Notes: generated from the letters alone by a model not told the origin. A DNA stretch of 33,542 bases from a candidate division WOR-3 bacterium (GCA_016867815.1 VGIR01000029.1:1-33542); one strand, 5' to 3'. Counted from the stretch's first letter, positions 1 to 7,518 are shown. Numbers and translations: made by a program.

Positions 1-169
1 ATCCAAAGCCGCCGGCGATAGACGCCGAGTATCGTCTTCTCTCATTACTCACAGTATACACCAAACCGACTCCCATGTCAAACATTTTATGCTCTGATTA
101 GTAACCACCGCAAGGCAGCGATTCTACAATACTGTGGGATGGCGCGGGAGCGGGCTTTCGGGCCTATGT

Positions 170-197
170 GCTTGAGGTTTGAGGCGTTAGGCTTGAA
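170..197. repeat. heptamer tract (gcttgag type)
   Basis: Four degenerate 7-nt units in phase, of the form gcttgag/gtttgag. It lies in gene-free DNA. Confidence 0.6.
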
Positions 198-253
198 GCT
201 GACGAAATGACTCCTGCACCTGAGGGAATACCCCGCGCGTCGTTTGCATGGTT

Positions 254-358
254 GTGTCGTACATCGTTTATCGTTCAGTCCCGGACGTTGCCCCGACGGC
301 GGAATCGGGAGGAGTCCGGGGAGGAACGTCCATCGTTGTATCGTCTATCGTACATCGT
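254..358. repeat. two heptamer tracts (acatcgt type)
   Basis: Tracts at about 254-277 and 330-358 are built from units such as acatcgt, ttatcgt and ctatcgt, separated by about 50 nt of unrelated sequence. The same unit family (tacgatg on the other strand) recurs inside the membrane-protein gene at 25142-25176. Confidence 0.6.
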
Positions 359-506
359 GCAGCCCAAGCTTCTGTCCGGCGGTTTGTGCTACGGACTCTT
401 CTCCGGTGAGTCCGGGCACTTGCGGCCCGAGCAGCCGTCGAGACAGCAGTCGAGGTTGCATGCGGGTCAGTCTCCAGGTTCGCCTGCCGGGCCATGCGCG
501 GAGGCG

Positions 507-628
507 ATGCAGACTGCAGAATGCAGACAGCAAAATGCAGAATGGCGGACCGGAACGCGGCAGTGGCGGAGCCGGATAGACCAGAATCCAGAACGCAGGA
601 ACTGGAATCCTGACCGCAGAATTGCAGG
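507..628. repeat. two heptamer tracts (atgcaga and tccagaa types)
   Basis: At 507-548 there are six 7-nt units around atgcaga. At 580-628 there are seven units around tccagaa/cgcagaa. The two tracts use different units but the same period. Confidence 0.65.
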
Positions 629-797
629 ACCGGCAAGCATCCACCGCTGCCACAACATATGGTATGAGGTCGAATCCAGACCACAATTCTGCCGGGGAGT
701 GGACGGCCCACAGGCCGCATGGGGGGCTGCCTCGGCCTATGCAGCTCGGCATGCCACGGGACATGCAACCAGTCGAGCATCGACTCGTGAATCGACT

Positions 798-941
798 GAT
801 GGAACGCAGCGTGGAACTGCCGGCGCGACGATTGGTGCAACGTCTCATGCAGCGCACGGTGCAACGCAGCAAGCAACTTCTGATGCAGCTCGCGATGCAG
901 CTCATGATGCAGCTATCGACGAACTGACCGATGCAGTCTAG
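798..941. repeat. 12-nt tandem array (gatgcagctcat type)
   Basis: About twelve degenerate 12-nt units, best preserved at 882-917 (gatgcagctcgc, gatgcagctcat, gatgcagctatc). Because 12 is divisible by 3, several frames stay open: one plus frame reads a tetrapeptide repeat such as DAAR/DAAH/DAAI, another gives MQL-rich repeats, and the minus strand gives LH-rich repeats. No start with a ribosome site or conserved domain supports any of them, so it is recorded as repeat DNA. Confidence 0.6.
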
Positions 942-1085
942 CACGCCGTGAACGGTGGGTCTGCCGGTGCTTCGATCCCTGCTTCGCCGTATGCTTCGCG
1001 AGACGCAACCGCGCCTTCAGCGCGAGGGCGCAATCTGCCCGGAGCGTACGTTGTTCGTTGCCAAACGAGCGCTGCCGAAAGGCGC

Positions 1086-1463
1086 TCAGGCAGGCGTACG
1101 CGTCTTGGCCTGAGGCTTCGCCTTCCTTGCGACCGGCCGGAGTCCGGAGACGTAGTCGAGTGACTCGCGGAACAGGGATTCGAACCGGCGCAGGTCTGCG
1201 GCGCGCCCGGGCTTCAACATCACCCAGGCGGCCATCTGCTTGCCACGCGGCGTGAAGGGGACGAAGCCGGGCTTCTTCAGTATCTCTGCCGCCCGTTGCG
1301 GTGGCAGTTTGAAGCCTACACCCGGTCCGTACAGGCAGGCAAAGAGCTTGCCGCCGGTCCAGTAGCCGGGAAAGCCGAACATCTTGCCGGCCCGGGCGCC
1401 GGGCAGTTTGAGCAGCATCTCATCCAGAACCTGCTTCTGGGCGACGTCGAACTCGACTTTCAT
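1086..1463 (-). CDS. TfoX N-terminal domain-like protein
   Basis: A 125-residue protein resembling the TfoX/Sxy N-terminal domain family. The conserved part is the segment around KMFGFPGYWTGGKLFACLYG (residues about 27-46) followed by FKLPP and a helical end. Family members of this length are small cytoplasmic proteins. TfoX itself regulates competence in Haemophilus, but stand-alone N-domain proteins are mostly uncharacterised, so no role is assigned. The ATG is preceded by AGGAAGGTGAG, a good ribosome site. The last ~15 residues are Lys/Ala/Arg-rich and probably disordered. It stands alone, convergent with nothing to its left and downstream of the methyltransferase operon on the same strand, separated by 100 nt without an obvious terminator. 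The domain call could shade into the YjbR/MmcQ fold. Confidence 0.72.
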   Translation of the reverse strand: MKVEFDVAQKQVLDEMLLKLPGARAGKMFGFPGYWTGGKLFACLYGPGVGFKLPPQRAAEILKKPGFVPFTPRGKQMAAWVMLKPGRAADLRRFESLFRESLDYVSGLRPVARKAKPQAKTRTPA

Positions 1464-1563
1464 CTCACCTTCCTACTTCGTATGGACGACCCTGCGACAA
1501 CTAGCAGTTGGAGCGCTTAGCTTTCGGCCCAGACAAACTAGACGCCTCGCGAAGTAACGCACG

Positions 1564-2304
1564 TCACTCGGGCCGCACCGCGATGAACACTTCGTACGTC
1601 TCTCCGCCGACAGGCGGCTCGACATGCTCCCGAATCGTGGCCGTGAAGCCCCGGGCCTGAAGCAGGCGCAGCCACGTGGCGCGCGGGAAGAGCCCGGTCA
1701 CGTGCCGGTCGTACTCCACCTTGACCCCGTCTTTGTCCCGCAGGATGTAGGCGAAGTCCGTGGTCACCAGGGTATCTCCCGGGTCGGGGTCGTAGGCCCA
1801 CTCAAGGTAGCGCAGGCTGCGCAACATGCGGTCGTGCCCGCCGTGAGACGTGCTCGGCTTGAATGTCTCGGTCACATGGTCGGGACAGAAGAGCGCTGCT
1901 CCGCCCGGTTTGAGGTGAACCCACGCTGTCTCCATCGCCCGGGCCAGGTCCGCTTCCGTTAGCATGTATCCTACGGCATCGTGGATGAACACGGCGTCGA
2001 ACCGGCGGCCCAGCCTGACCTCACGCATGTCGCCGTGGACGTGCTCGCACTCAGGGTTCAACGACCGGCTCACGCGCAACATTCCCGGCGAGAGGTCCAC
2101 CAGCGTCAGTTCGCAGTGTGTCTTCAGATGGGACGCGTTGTTGCCGCCGCCCGAGCCGAGCTCGAGCATTGTCTTCACCGGAATCAGGCTTGCTTCGTTG
2201 ATGCACTGCCAATAGAACGCCGCCTCGCTCGCGTAGTCGTCCGGGCTGGAGAGCAGCGGCCACCACGCGGCCATGTCGTCGTAGAGACGGGGCAGTGGAC
2301 CCAC
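1564..2304 (-). CDS. class I SAM-dependent methyltransferase
   Basis: A 246-residue Rossmann-fold methyltransferase, presumably cytoplasmic. Motif I is LELGSGGGNN (residues 47-56). The acidic residue ending strand 2 is D70 in LTLVDLSPGM. A GDM follows at 91-93 and a motif IV-like FIHDAVGYM at about 106-114. Substrate is unknown; the overall layout resembles small-molecule or ubiE-like methyltransferases. The start is GTG, 8 nt after the TAG of the upstream propeller gene. The only SD-like element is a weak AGGT inside the preceding stop region, so expression probably relies on coupling; an ATG ten codons later is an alternative. It is the last gene of an operon otherwise made of secreted repeat proteins, which is an odd partner and gives no hint of substrate. 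Family call sure, function unknown. Confidence 0.85.
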   Translation of the reverse strand: MGPLPRLYDDMAAWWPLLSSPDDYASEAAFYWQCINEASLIPVKTMLELGSGGGNNASHLKTHCELTLVDLSPGMLRVSRSLNPECEHVHGDMREVRLGRRFDAVFIHDAVGYMLTEADLARAMETAWVHLKPGGAALFCPDHVTETFKPSTSHGGHDRMLRSLRYLEWAYDPDPGDTLVTTDFAYILRDKDGVKVEYDRHVTGLFPRATWLRLLQARGFTATIREHVEPPVGGETYEVFIAVRPE

Positions 2305-2312
2305 GTCGGGTG

Positions 2313-3650
2313 CTACCTGTTGATCACGACCTTGGTGACGGCGGACGCTTCACGCGCAACGCCTGACGCCGCATGCACGAAGTAGACGCCGGGAGCGAGG
2401 CGGGAGACGTCGTTCGGGCCGGGCTTCAGGTCGAGCACCTTCCGACCATCGGAAGTGATGAGCGATGAGTGATGAGCCATGAGCGAGGCAGGTAGACGCA
2501 GCACGCCGCGGACGATGGTGATGAAGCTGGTCTCGGCGGCCCCGGACAGACGGCGCGGTGCTTCCTCGACACCGGTCAGTGCCGAGTCGCGCAGCACCGA
2601 GATGGTGAAACCGCGGTAGTCCGCCGAGTAGACCCGGTTCTGCTGCGGGTTCAGGCAAAGGTCAGAGGGCCCGCTGCCGCTGCCGATGGTCGTCAGCACC
2701 GAGTCGGACACACAGTCAATCACCGTCACTTTGCCGCTATCGTAGGTGGCGACGTATACCTTGTTGTTTGTGGAGTTGTGGAGGATTGGCCAGGGCCCGC
2801 CGACCGCGGGAACCGTGGCGACAACCGTGTCCGCAGCGCAGTCTATCACGGTCACGTTGCCGCCGGCGTAGTTCGCGCAGTACGCCTTGTTATTGGTCGC
2901 GTTGTGGCAGATGCCCTGCGGAGCGTCGCCCACCGCCACGGTGGCGACGGCCGTGTCCGCCGAGCAGTCTATCACCGTGACGTTGTCGCTCATGTCGTTC
3001 GCAACGTATACCGTGTTGTCGGTCGGGTTGTAGCAGGTCGCCCAGGGGCCGTCGCCCACGGGGATGGTGGCGACGACCGAGTCGGTCACGCCGTCGAGCA
3101 CGGTGACGTCGTCGCTGTCGTAGTTGGAGCAGTAGACCTTGTTGTTGATGAAGCTGTAACAGACGTAGTAGGGACGGCTGCCGGTCGCGACCGTGGCGAT
3201 GACCGTGTCCGTCGTCCCGTCAATCACGGTGACGTTCCCGCTGCGCTGGTTTGCCACGTAGATTTTGTTGCCGGCCAGGTTGTAGCAGAAGAACACCGGC
3301 CCGTCACCCGCCGGGACGGTAGCCACCACCGAGTCCGTCGCGCCGGCAATGACGGTCACGTTGTCGCCGGCCGTGTTCGCGCAGTAGACCTTGTTGTTGG
3401 TCGGGTTGTAGACGAGCGAGTTGGGTCGATTGCCCGCGGTGACCGTCGTGACTATCTGGTTCGTCTCGCCGTCAATCACGGTTACGTTGCCGCTCCGATT
3501 GTTCGCGCTGTAGACCTTGTTATCGGTCGGGTTGTAGCAGACGGCATTGGGGTACGACGAGTCCGGCAGGACAATGGTCGTTTCCAGCCACTGGGCGGAG
3601 ACGGCTGACAGCAGGCAGCTTACGGCCAACAACAAAGACAGCAGCTTCAA
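2313..3650 (-). CDS. secreted YVTN/YncE-like beta-propeller with sorting tail
   Basis: A 445-residue secreted protein. Signal peptide is residues 1-19 (MKLLSLLLAVSCLLSAVSA). Seven full repeats of about 42 residues and a partial eighth follow, each with a pattern like CYNPTNNKVYCAN...NVTVIDG..D.VVATV..G..P, the YVTN/YncE-type blade, so one seven-bladed propeller is likely. The C-terminus (about 375-445) is a linker plus sorting tail with GRKVLDLKPGPNDVSRL and PGVYFV, ending TKVVINR. Such tails direct type IX-type secretion in Bacteroidota; their use here is inferred. The start is TTG, chosen because a perfect AGGAGG lies 6 nt upstream and the signal peptide begins there. The upstream gene's TAG overlaps that AGGAGG. 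Two short-repeat tracts sit in the tail (2341-2382, 2455-2489). Confidence 0.85.
   Translation of the reverse strand: MKLLSLLLAVSCLLSAVSAQWLETTIVLPDSSYPNAVCYNPTDNKVYSANNRSGNVTVIDGETNQIVTTVTAGNRPNSLVYNPTNNKVYCANTAGDNVTVIAGATDSVVATVPAGDGPVFFCYNLAGNKIYVANQRSGNVTVIDGTTDTVIATVATGSRPYYVCYSFINNKVYCSNYDSDDVTVLDGVTDSVVATIPVGDGPWATCYNPTDNTVYVANDMSDNVTVIDCSADTAVATVAVGDAPQGICHNATNNKAYCANYAGGNVTVIDCAADTVVATVPAVGGPWPILHNSTNNKVYVATYDSGKVTVIDCVSDSVLTTIGSGSGPSDLCLNPQQNRVYSADYRGFTISVLRDSALTGVEEAPRRLSGAAETSFITIVRGVLRLPASLMAHHSSLITSDGRKVLDLKPGPNDVSRLAPGVYFVHAASGVAREASAVTKVVINR
2341..2382. repeat. heptamer tract after sorting motif
   Basis: Units such as cgcaacg and cctgacg in 7-nt phase, in frame between the VYFV motif and the terminal TKVVINR of the propeller gene. 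Related to the tracts at 6284-6325 and 11817-11865. Confidence 0.6.
2455..2489. repeat. heptamer tract (gtgatga type) before sorting motif
   Basis: Five 7-nt units (gtgatga, gcgatga and variants). Translated on the minus strand it gives MAHHSSLIT immediately before the DGRKVLDL motif. Confidence 0.8.
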
Positions 3651-3659
3651 CGGTTCCTC

Positions 3660-4859
3660 CTATTCTGTTACGACGACTCTGTGAACTCTCGAATCCCGGA
3701 TTCCGCGACGCCTGGGATCCTCACGGACGAAGTATACCCCGGGCGCCAGCGAACGCACGTCGTTCGGGCCGGGCTTGAGGTCTAGCACCTTTCGACCATC
3801 GGAAGTGATGAGCGATGAGTGATGAGTGATGAGTGAGGCAGGCAAACGCAGCACGCAGCGGACGATGGTGGGCAGCAAATCGCCGATGGTGCGCTCGACG
3901 CGCTCTTCAGCGACCCAACTGGCACCGCCGTCCGTGGTCCGGATGAGTACGCCGGCATGGCCGCAGGCGTAGCCGTTGAGGCCGTCGGCGAAGTCGACCG
4001 AGTTGAGGTCGGAACCAGTTCCTGACGCCTGCTGCTGCCAGGTCGCGCCGCGGTCAGTGGTGCGGATCACCGTACCGACGGCGCCGACCGCGAATCCGGT
4101 GTCGTGACCAACGAACCGGGCCGAAGCCAGCCAGAGGCCGGAACCGGTAGACTCGGGAAGCCACGACGCGCCGCCGTCGGTGGTCCGGATCGCGACGAGT
4201 GGGCCGCAGGCGAATCCGGTCCGGCAGTCGCCGGCAAAGGCGACCGACAGCAGGCGGGAGCCGGTGCCCGAGTTCTGCACCGTCCAACTGCTGCCACGGT
4301 TCGTCGTCTTCAGCACACGGCCGGAGTCGCCGACCGCGAAACCAGTGTCGGTGCCGCTTGGGAAGCAGACCGAGAAGAGGTCGACTCCGACCCCGGAGGT
4401 TTGCCCTGCCCAATTGGCGCCGCCGTCGGTTGTCAAAGCAACCATCCCGACCTCGCCGACCGCGTAGCCGGTGTCCGGACCGGAAGGGAAACTGATGGAG
4501 CGGACCGGCCGCGTCAGGCCGCTGCCGAGCAGAGCCCAGCTCTGACCCGCATCGGTCGTCCGGTAGAAGGCGGCGCCGCTCGTGCCGCCGCCGGCGTAGC
4601 CGGTTGCGCTGCCGGCCGGGAAGTCGAGTGCGTAGAGCGTGTAGGTGAACTGATGCGGCAGCGCCGACCAGGTCTGGGCAGCATCAACGGTCCGGAAGAC
4701 GGTACCGGTCGACGTAAGCCCGGTCGTGAATCCGGTGTCGGACCCGCTCGGGAAGCGGACCGCCCACAGGTCTTCACCGACGCCGATGTTCCCAGGGATC
4801 CAGCCGGCTGCGGCCAGGCTGATCGCGAGAAAGAGGGTCAGCAGCAGTCGTGATTTCAT
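3660..4859 (-). CDS. secreted YCF48-like propeller with sorting tail
   Basis: A 399-residue secreted protein with a signal peptide (MKSRLLLTLFLAISLAAAG, 1-19). Seven repeats of about 44 residues follow, each combining a strand like LFSVCFPSGTDTGFAVG with an Asp-box-like RTTDGGASW. This is the BNR/YCF48 (photosystem-assembly HCF136-like) propeller pattern, found in many secreted bacterial proteins of unknown ligand. The C-terminal ~75 residues are the linker IVRCVLRLPAS, a repeat-derived LITHHSSLIT, and the sorting tail GRKVLDLKPGPNDV...LAPGVYFVRED, ending RVVVTE. ATG start with AGGAG 7 nt upstream; the upstream gene's TAG is part of that ribosome site. Middle member of the operon. Octamer repeats at 3683-3714 encode the RRRGIRDSR stretch near the C-terminus. 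Confidence 0.85.
   Translation of the reverse strand: MKSRLLLTLFLAISLAAAGWIPGNIGVGEDLWAVRFPSGSDTGFTTGLTSTGTVFRTVDAAQTWSALPHQFTYTLYALDFPAGSATGYAGGGTSGAAFYRTTDAGQSWALLGSGLTRPVRSISFPSGPDTGYAVGEVGMVALTTDGGANWAGQTSGVGVDLFSVCFPSGTDTGFAVGDSGRVLKTTNRGSSWTVQNSGTGSRLLSVAFAGDCRTGFACGPLVAIRTTDGGASWLPESTGSGLWLASARFVGHDTGFAVGAVGTVIRTTDRGATWQQQASGTGSDLNSVDFADGLNGYACGHAGVLIRTTDGGASWVAEERVERTIGDLLPTIVRCVLRLPASLITHHSSLITSDGRKVLDLKPGPNDVRSLAPGVYFVREDPRRRGIRDSRVHRVVVTE
3683..3714. repeat. octamer tract after sorting motif
   Basis: Four 8-nt units (gaactctc, gaatcccg and variants) within the last codons of the YCF48-like gene, at the same place where its neighbours carry 7-nt tracts. Confidence 0.5.
3805..3839. 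repeat. heptamer tract (gtgatga type) before sorting motif
   Basis: Five 7-nt units, almost identical to the tracts at 2455-2489 and 4989-5023 and at the homologous codon position (encodes LITHHSSLIT). Confidence 0.8.
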
Positions 4860-4867
4860 CGGGGCTC

Positions 4868-6250
4868 CTATCTTTGGACTATGAGCTTGACGGAGAAGCG
4901 GACTGATTGCAGGAAGTAGACCCCGGGCGCGAGGCGGGAGACGTCGTTCGGGCCGGGCGTGAGGTCAAGCACCTTGCGGCCATCGGAAGTGATGAGCGAT
5001 GAGTGATGAGTGATGAGTGAGGCAGGCAAACGCAGCACGCCGCGGACGATGAACGTCGCAGGTTTGTGGCTTGGGACTTGCGGCCTGAGGTCTTCCTCGG
5101 TCCCGACGTTCCCGGTCAGGTTGCGTTTGTAGTAGATCGCGCCGTGGCCGTCGCGTGTGTCCCTCCAGATGACGTGGACAATCGAGCCCGAGAAGTCGAC
5201 AAACGGGGTCGCAACCGAGAACGAGTCGTCTACCAGCGTGCAAACCGAATCCCAACTCGCGCCGCCATCGCCGGAGTGAAGATAGAATATCCCGGTGTCG
5301 CTGCCCAGCGTGAACCAGACCACGTGGATGTTCGTGCCGTCGGCGACAATCGACGGGTATACGGACACGGCCGAGTCGGTCGTGAGCCGCTCGTCCGCGC
5401 CCCAGGTCTCGCCGTAGTCGGTCGAGCGCTTGTGGTAGATCTCGAAGTTGCCGTCGCGGCCGTCCTCCCACGCGACGTCAACGGTTGAGCCGTGGGGATA
5501 GACCGTCGGGCTGTAAGACATCGCGGTGTCGCGGGTGAGCCGGGTTTCCGGCCCCCACGTGACTCCTTGGTCCGATGAACGGCGGTAGTAGACTTCGCTG
5601 TGGCCGTTGCCGCCGTGGCGGAACTCGTTCCAGACAATGTGGACGTTGGAGTCAGATGCGGCGATGCAGGGGTCCTCAGAACGGAGCGGTGCGTTCGAGA
5701 TGCGCTGGATGGAGTCCCAGGTCTCGCCGTTGTCGGTGGACCGCCGGAAATAGACCTCGCTGTTCACCGTGTCCAGGTTCAGGGCAAGGTACACGTTCTG
5801 ACCAACTGCGGCGACTGCTGGCCACCAATTGAACAGGATCGAATCCGAGATGAACTCGTCCTCGTCCCATGTCCTGCCGCCGTCGGTCGAGCGCTGGTAG
5901 TATGATAGGTAGCGGCCGGACCGCCGGTCACGGAAGGCTAGATGCACGTTCGTCCCCGACACCGCCAGCGTCGGGAAGCCGGAGTAGGCGGGCGAGCCGG
6001 AAAGCCGGGTGTCGTCGCCCCAAGTTTCTCCCTGGTCGCTCGAGCGCTTGTAGTAGATGGCGCTGCCGTTGTTCTTGGTATCGCACCAGATTACATGCAC
6101 CGTGTCCGCGCAGGTGACGAGGCACCTGCCCATGTTCTCGTTCAGTGCCGCCGAGCTGTCTGTGGTCGAGAGCTTGCGGTCCGGCTCCCACTGCGCCAAC
6201 GCGGTCGACAGCCAGCAGGCCAGGGCAAGGAATACGAGAGATGACCTCAA
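4868..6250 (-). CDS. secreted BNR/Asp-box (sialidase-fold) protein with sorting tail
   Basis: A 460-residue secreted protein with a signal peptide (MRSSLVFLALACWLSTALAQ). It carries six Asp-boxes of the form SSDQGETWG, STDGGRTWD or STDYGETWG, spaced about 50-60 residues apart, each preceded by a HVIW/HLAF strand and a YYKRS segment: a six-bladed sialidase-type propeller. The catalytic Arg triad and Tyr/Glu of true sialidases cannot be confirmed, so enzymatic activity is not claimed. The C-terminus has the same linker and sorting tail as its two downstream neighbours, ending KLIVQR. The start is TTG, supported by GGAG 6 nt upstream and by the signal peptide; again the GGAG overlaps the TAG of the upstream remnant. 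First intact gene of the operon whose promoter is at 6491-6519. Confidence 0.85.
   Translation of the reverse strand: MRSSLVFLALACWLSTALAQWEPDRKLSTTDSSAALNENMGRCLVTCADTVHVIWCDTKNNGSAIYYKRSSDQGETWGDDTRLSGSPAYSGFPTLAVSGTNVHLAFRDRRSGRYLSYYQRSTDGGRTWDEDEFISDSILFNWWPAVAAVGQNVYLALNLDTVNSEVYFRRSTDNGETWDSIQRISNAPLRSEDPCIAASDSNVHIVWNEFRHGGNGHSEVYYRRSSDQGVTWGPETRLTRDTAMSYSPTVYPHGSTVDVAWEDGRDGNFEIYHKRSTDYGETWGADERLTTDSAVSVYPSIVADGTNIHVVWFTLGSDTGIFYLHSGDGGASWDSVCTLVDDSFSVATPFVDFSGSIVHVIWRDTRDGHGAIYYKRNLTGNVGTEEDLRPQVPSHKPATFIVRGVLRLPASLITHHSSLITSDGRKVLDLTPGPNDVSRLAPGVYFLQSVRFSVKLIVQR
4989..5023. repeat. heptamer tract (gtgatga type) before sorting motif
   Basis: Five 7-nt units, third copy of this family in the operon, encoding LITHHSSLIT. 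DNA identity to the other two tails extends on both sides of the tract. Confidence 0.8.
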
Positions 6251-6259
6251 CGCATTCTC

Positions 6260-6483
6260 CTATCTTGTCACGATGACCTTGGTCATACGCTCGATGCCTG
6301 ACGCACTACGCATCACGCCTGACGCCGGGGCGGACGATGCGAAGCCTGCCGTCCGACGGCAGAAGTACACGCCCGGGCGCAGCCGAGATAGATGAAGCCG
6401 TCCGGCGGCTCGAACTTCGCTCCGTAGTGTGCTGCCGCCGACAGCACCAGACAGCAGAGCAGCGCGCTCACTGCATGTCGCAT
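6260..6483 (-). pseudogene. gutted secreted-protein remnant: signal peptide joined out of frame to sorting tail
   Basis: An ATG at 6483 opens a signal peptide (MRHAVSALLCCLVLSAAA) and about 16 further residues (to GFIYLG, near 6390). In another frame the following DNA encodes the end of a sorting tail, SRLRPGVYFC...ERMTKVIVTR and TAG at 6260-6262. The body of the protein and most of the tail domain are missing and the two ends are out of frame. The most direct reading is an internal deletion of a gene like its neighbours. The promoter at 6491-6519 lies so close that the ATG would be at or within 1-2 nt of the transcript start. Its TAG supplies part of the ribosome site for the next gene, so the remnant may persist as the operon's leader. 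A heptamer tract (6284-6325) lies in the tail. Confidence 0.7.
6284..6325. repeat. heptamer tract (ctgacgc type)
   Basis: Six 7-nt units: catacgc, tcgatgc, ctgacgc, actacgc, atcacgc, ctgacgc. Nearly the same string of units occurs at 11817-11865 in the other remnant. Confidence 0.8.
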
Positions 6484-6490
6484 ATGATGG

Positions 6491-6519
6491 ATGCTAGCGC
6501 GCACCGGCCTCGCTGTCAA
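6491..6519 (-). promoter_or_regulatory. sigma70-type promoter of the propeller operon
   Basis: On the minus strand TTGACA (6519-6514), 17-nt spacer, TAGCAT (6496-6491). The ATG of the remnant is 8 nt beyond the -10 box, so the transcript is leaderless or nearly so. Confidence 0.65.
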
Positions 6520-6544
6520 AGCTCGGCCATCTCGCCGGTTTGCC

Positions 6545-6572
6545 TTGACCGGTCAGCCGGCCGGGCTAGGCT
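6545..6572 (+). promoter_or_regulatory. probable promoter for DUF3795-VOC genes
   Basis: TTGACC (6545-6550), 16-nt spacer, TAGGCT (6567-6572), about 20 nt before the ribosome site AAGGAG. Divergent from the propeller-operon promoter. Confidence 0.45.
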
Positions 6573-6598
6573 TGTCTGCGCTAACCCAAGGAGCACCC

Positions 6599-6964
6599 AT
6601 GCCTGAACTGCTTGGCTACTGCGGCATCAACTGCGCCGCCTGCCCGACCCAGATTGCGACCCGGACCCGTGACGAGGCCCTGCGGGCCAAGACCGCGGCC
6701 GAGTGGTCCAGGTCTTCCGACCATGTCTTCAAGCCCGAAGAACTCCACTGCGTCGGCTGCACGGTCGAACCGGGGCCGCATGTCGCCTACTACGAAGCGT
6801 CGTGCGAGATACGCAAGTGCGCCCGCTCGCACAAGGTCGATAGCTGCGCGCATTGCCCTGAGTACGGCTGTGCGACCATCGCCGAGTTCCAGAAAGACAT
6901 GCCTGAAGCCAAGGCCCGCCTCGACGCCATCCGGGCTGCGCGCCGAAGCCAGACTGAAACGTAA
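6599..6964 (+). CDS. DUF3795 family cysteine-rich protein
   Basis: A 121-residue protein with the DUF3795 signature: GYCGINCAACP at residues 6-16, a second cluster LHCVGC, and a C-terminal cluster CEIRKC...SCAHCPEYGC. The regularly spaced cysteines suggest metal binding (Zn or Fe-S), but the family has no established function. I start at the ATG at 6599, since AAGGAG lies 7 nt upstream and the family normally begins a few residues before the first CG.NC; an in-frame extension upstream is possible but has no ribosome site. Its TAA stop overlaps the AAGGAGG of the next gene 9 nt away, so the two are co-translated. Confidence 0.85.
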   Translation: MPELLGYCGINCAACPTQIATRTRDEALRAKTAAEWSRSSDHVFKPEELHCVGCTVEPGPHVAYYEASCEIRKCARSHKVDSCAHCPEYGCATIAEFQKDMPEAKARLDAIRAARRSQTET

Positions 6965-6973
6965 GGAGGAACA

Positions 6974-7339
6974 ATGCCGCGAGTCATACACTTTGACCTG
7001 ATGTCCGAACAGCCCGAGAAGCTCGTCGAATTCTGCGCTGCTGTGTTCGGGTGGAAGATCTTCAAATGGGACGGCCCGATGGAGTACTGGCTGGTCGGCA
7101 CCGGCGACAAGACGCAGGCGGGCATCGACGGCGGCATCGGCCGCGGCAAGCCGGTCGACCAAGTCGTCCTCACGCTTGATGCGGCCAACCTTGACGCGAT
7201 GCTCGCCAAGGCCGTGGCGGCCGGAGCCAAGGTCGTGCAGCCGAGAGGGCCGATTCCCGGTGTCGGCTGGTTCGGCGCGGTTCGGTCGCCGGATGGAAAC
7301 CTGTTCGGCCTGATGCAGGACGACCCGGCCGCGAAGTAG
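6974..7339 (+). CDS. VOC family protein (glyoxalase/bleomycin-resistance fold)
   Basis: A 121-residue vicinal-oxygen-chelate protein. It opens with VIHFDLMSEQPEKLVEFCAAVFGWKI, where the H5 and the paired beta-alpha-beta module are typical. The second module begins around VDQVVLTLDAANLDAMLAKAV and ends with GWFGAVRSPDGNLFGLMQ, the usual position of a D/E metal ligand. Substrate is unknown; metal binding is plausible but not certain. ATG start with TAAGGAGG 5 nt upstream, overlapping the stop of the DUF3795 gene. Its stop lies exactly where the truncated WG-repeat gene on the other strand breaks off (7337-7339). Confidence 0.85.
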   Translation: MPRVIHFDLMSEQPEKLVEFCAAVFGWKIFKWDGPMEYWLVGTGDKTQAGIDGGIGRGKPVDQVVLTLDAANLDAMLAKAVAAGAKVVQPRGPIPGVGWFGAVRSPDGNLFGLMQDDPAAK

Positions 7340-7518
7340 CGCGGCGGAATGACGACGCGTCCATCCATGTCCATGTAGCCCCGCCGCAGCTCCTGCCGTT
7401 CCGCTATGACACACAGCCCCTCGGAGTAGAGGCCATCGACTTGGTACTGTGGCAGCCGAACCCGGGCCCGCGGCATGACGTAGTCGCGCCAGCAGCCGAG
7501 CAGAGGCAGGAGCAACAT
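7337..7518 (-). pseudogene. truncated WG-repeat lipoprotein fragment
   Basis: In the gap between the VOC gene and the peptidase remnant, the minus strand encodes ALMLLLPLLGC, a lipobox-like signal peptide, followed by one WG-type repeat: LYSEGLCVIAE...RRGYMDMDGRVVIPPRYFAA. WG-repeat proteins normally contain several such units; here the match stops after one, at the 3' end of the VOC gene. The first in-frame ATG (7518) would leave only a very short signal peptide and no ribosome site is visible. I read it as the 5' part of a secreted lipoprotein gene, cut off at its 3' side. It lies downstream of and parallel to the S8 remnant. Confidence 0.5.

Larger units (their letters stand above)
1..1085. 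other. gene-poor region with repeat clusters
   Basis: No gene is supported in this stretch. Open frames exist on both strands but carry no recognisable domain, overlap one another, and owe their length to short-period repeats. What can be seen is heptamer tracts at about 170-197, 254-277, 330-358, 507-548 and 580-628, and a 12-nt repeat array at 798-941. Nothing resembling a tRNA, rRNA or IS end was seen in 1-169 or 942-1085. Confidence 0.6.

Noticed and set aside
207-941. 244-residue open frame on the plus strand
   Set aside because: Its length comes from 7- and 12-nt repeats, other frames are equally open, there is no ribosome site, and no domain is seen.
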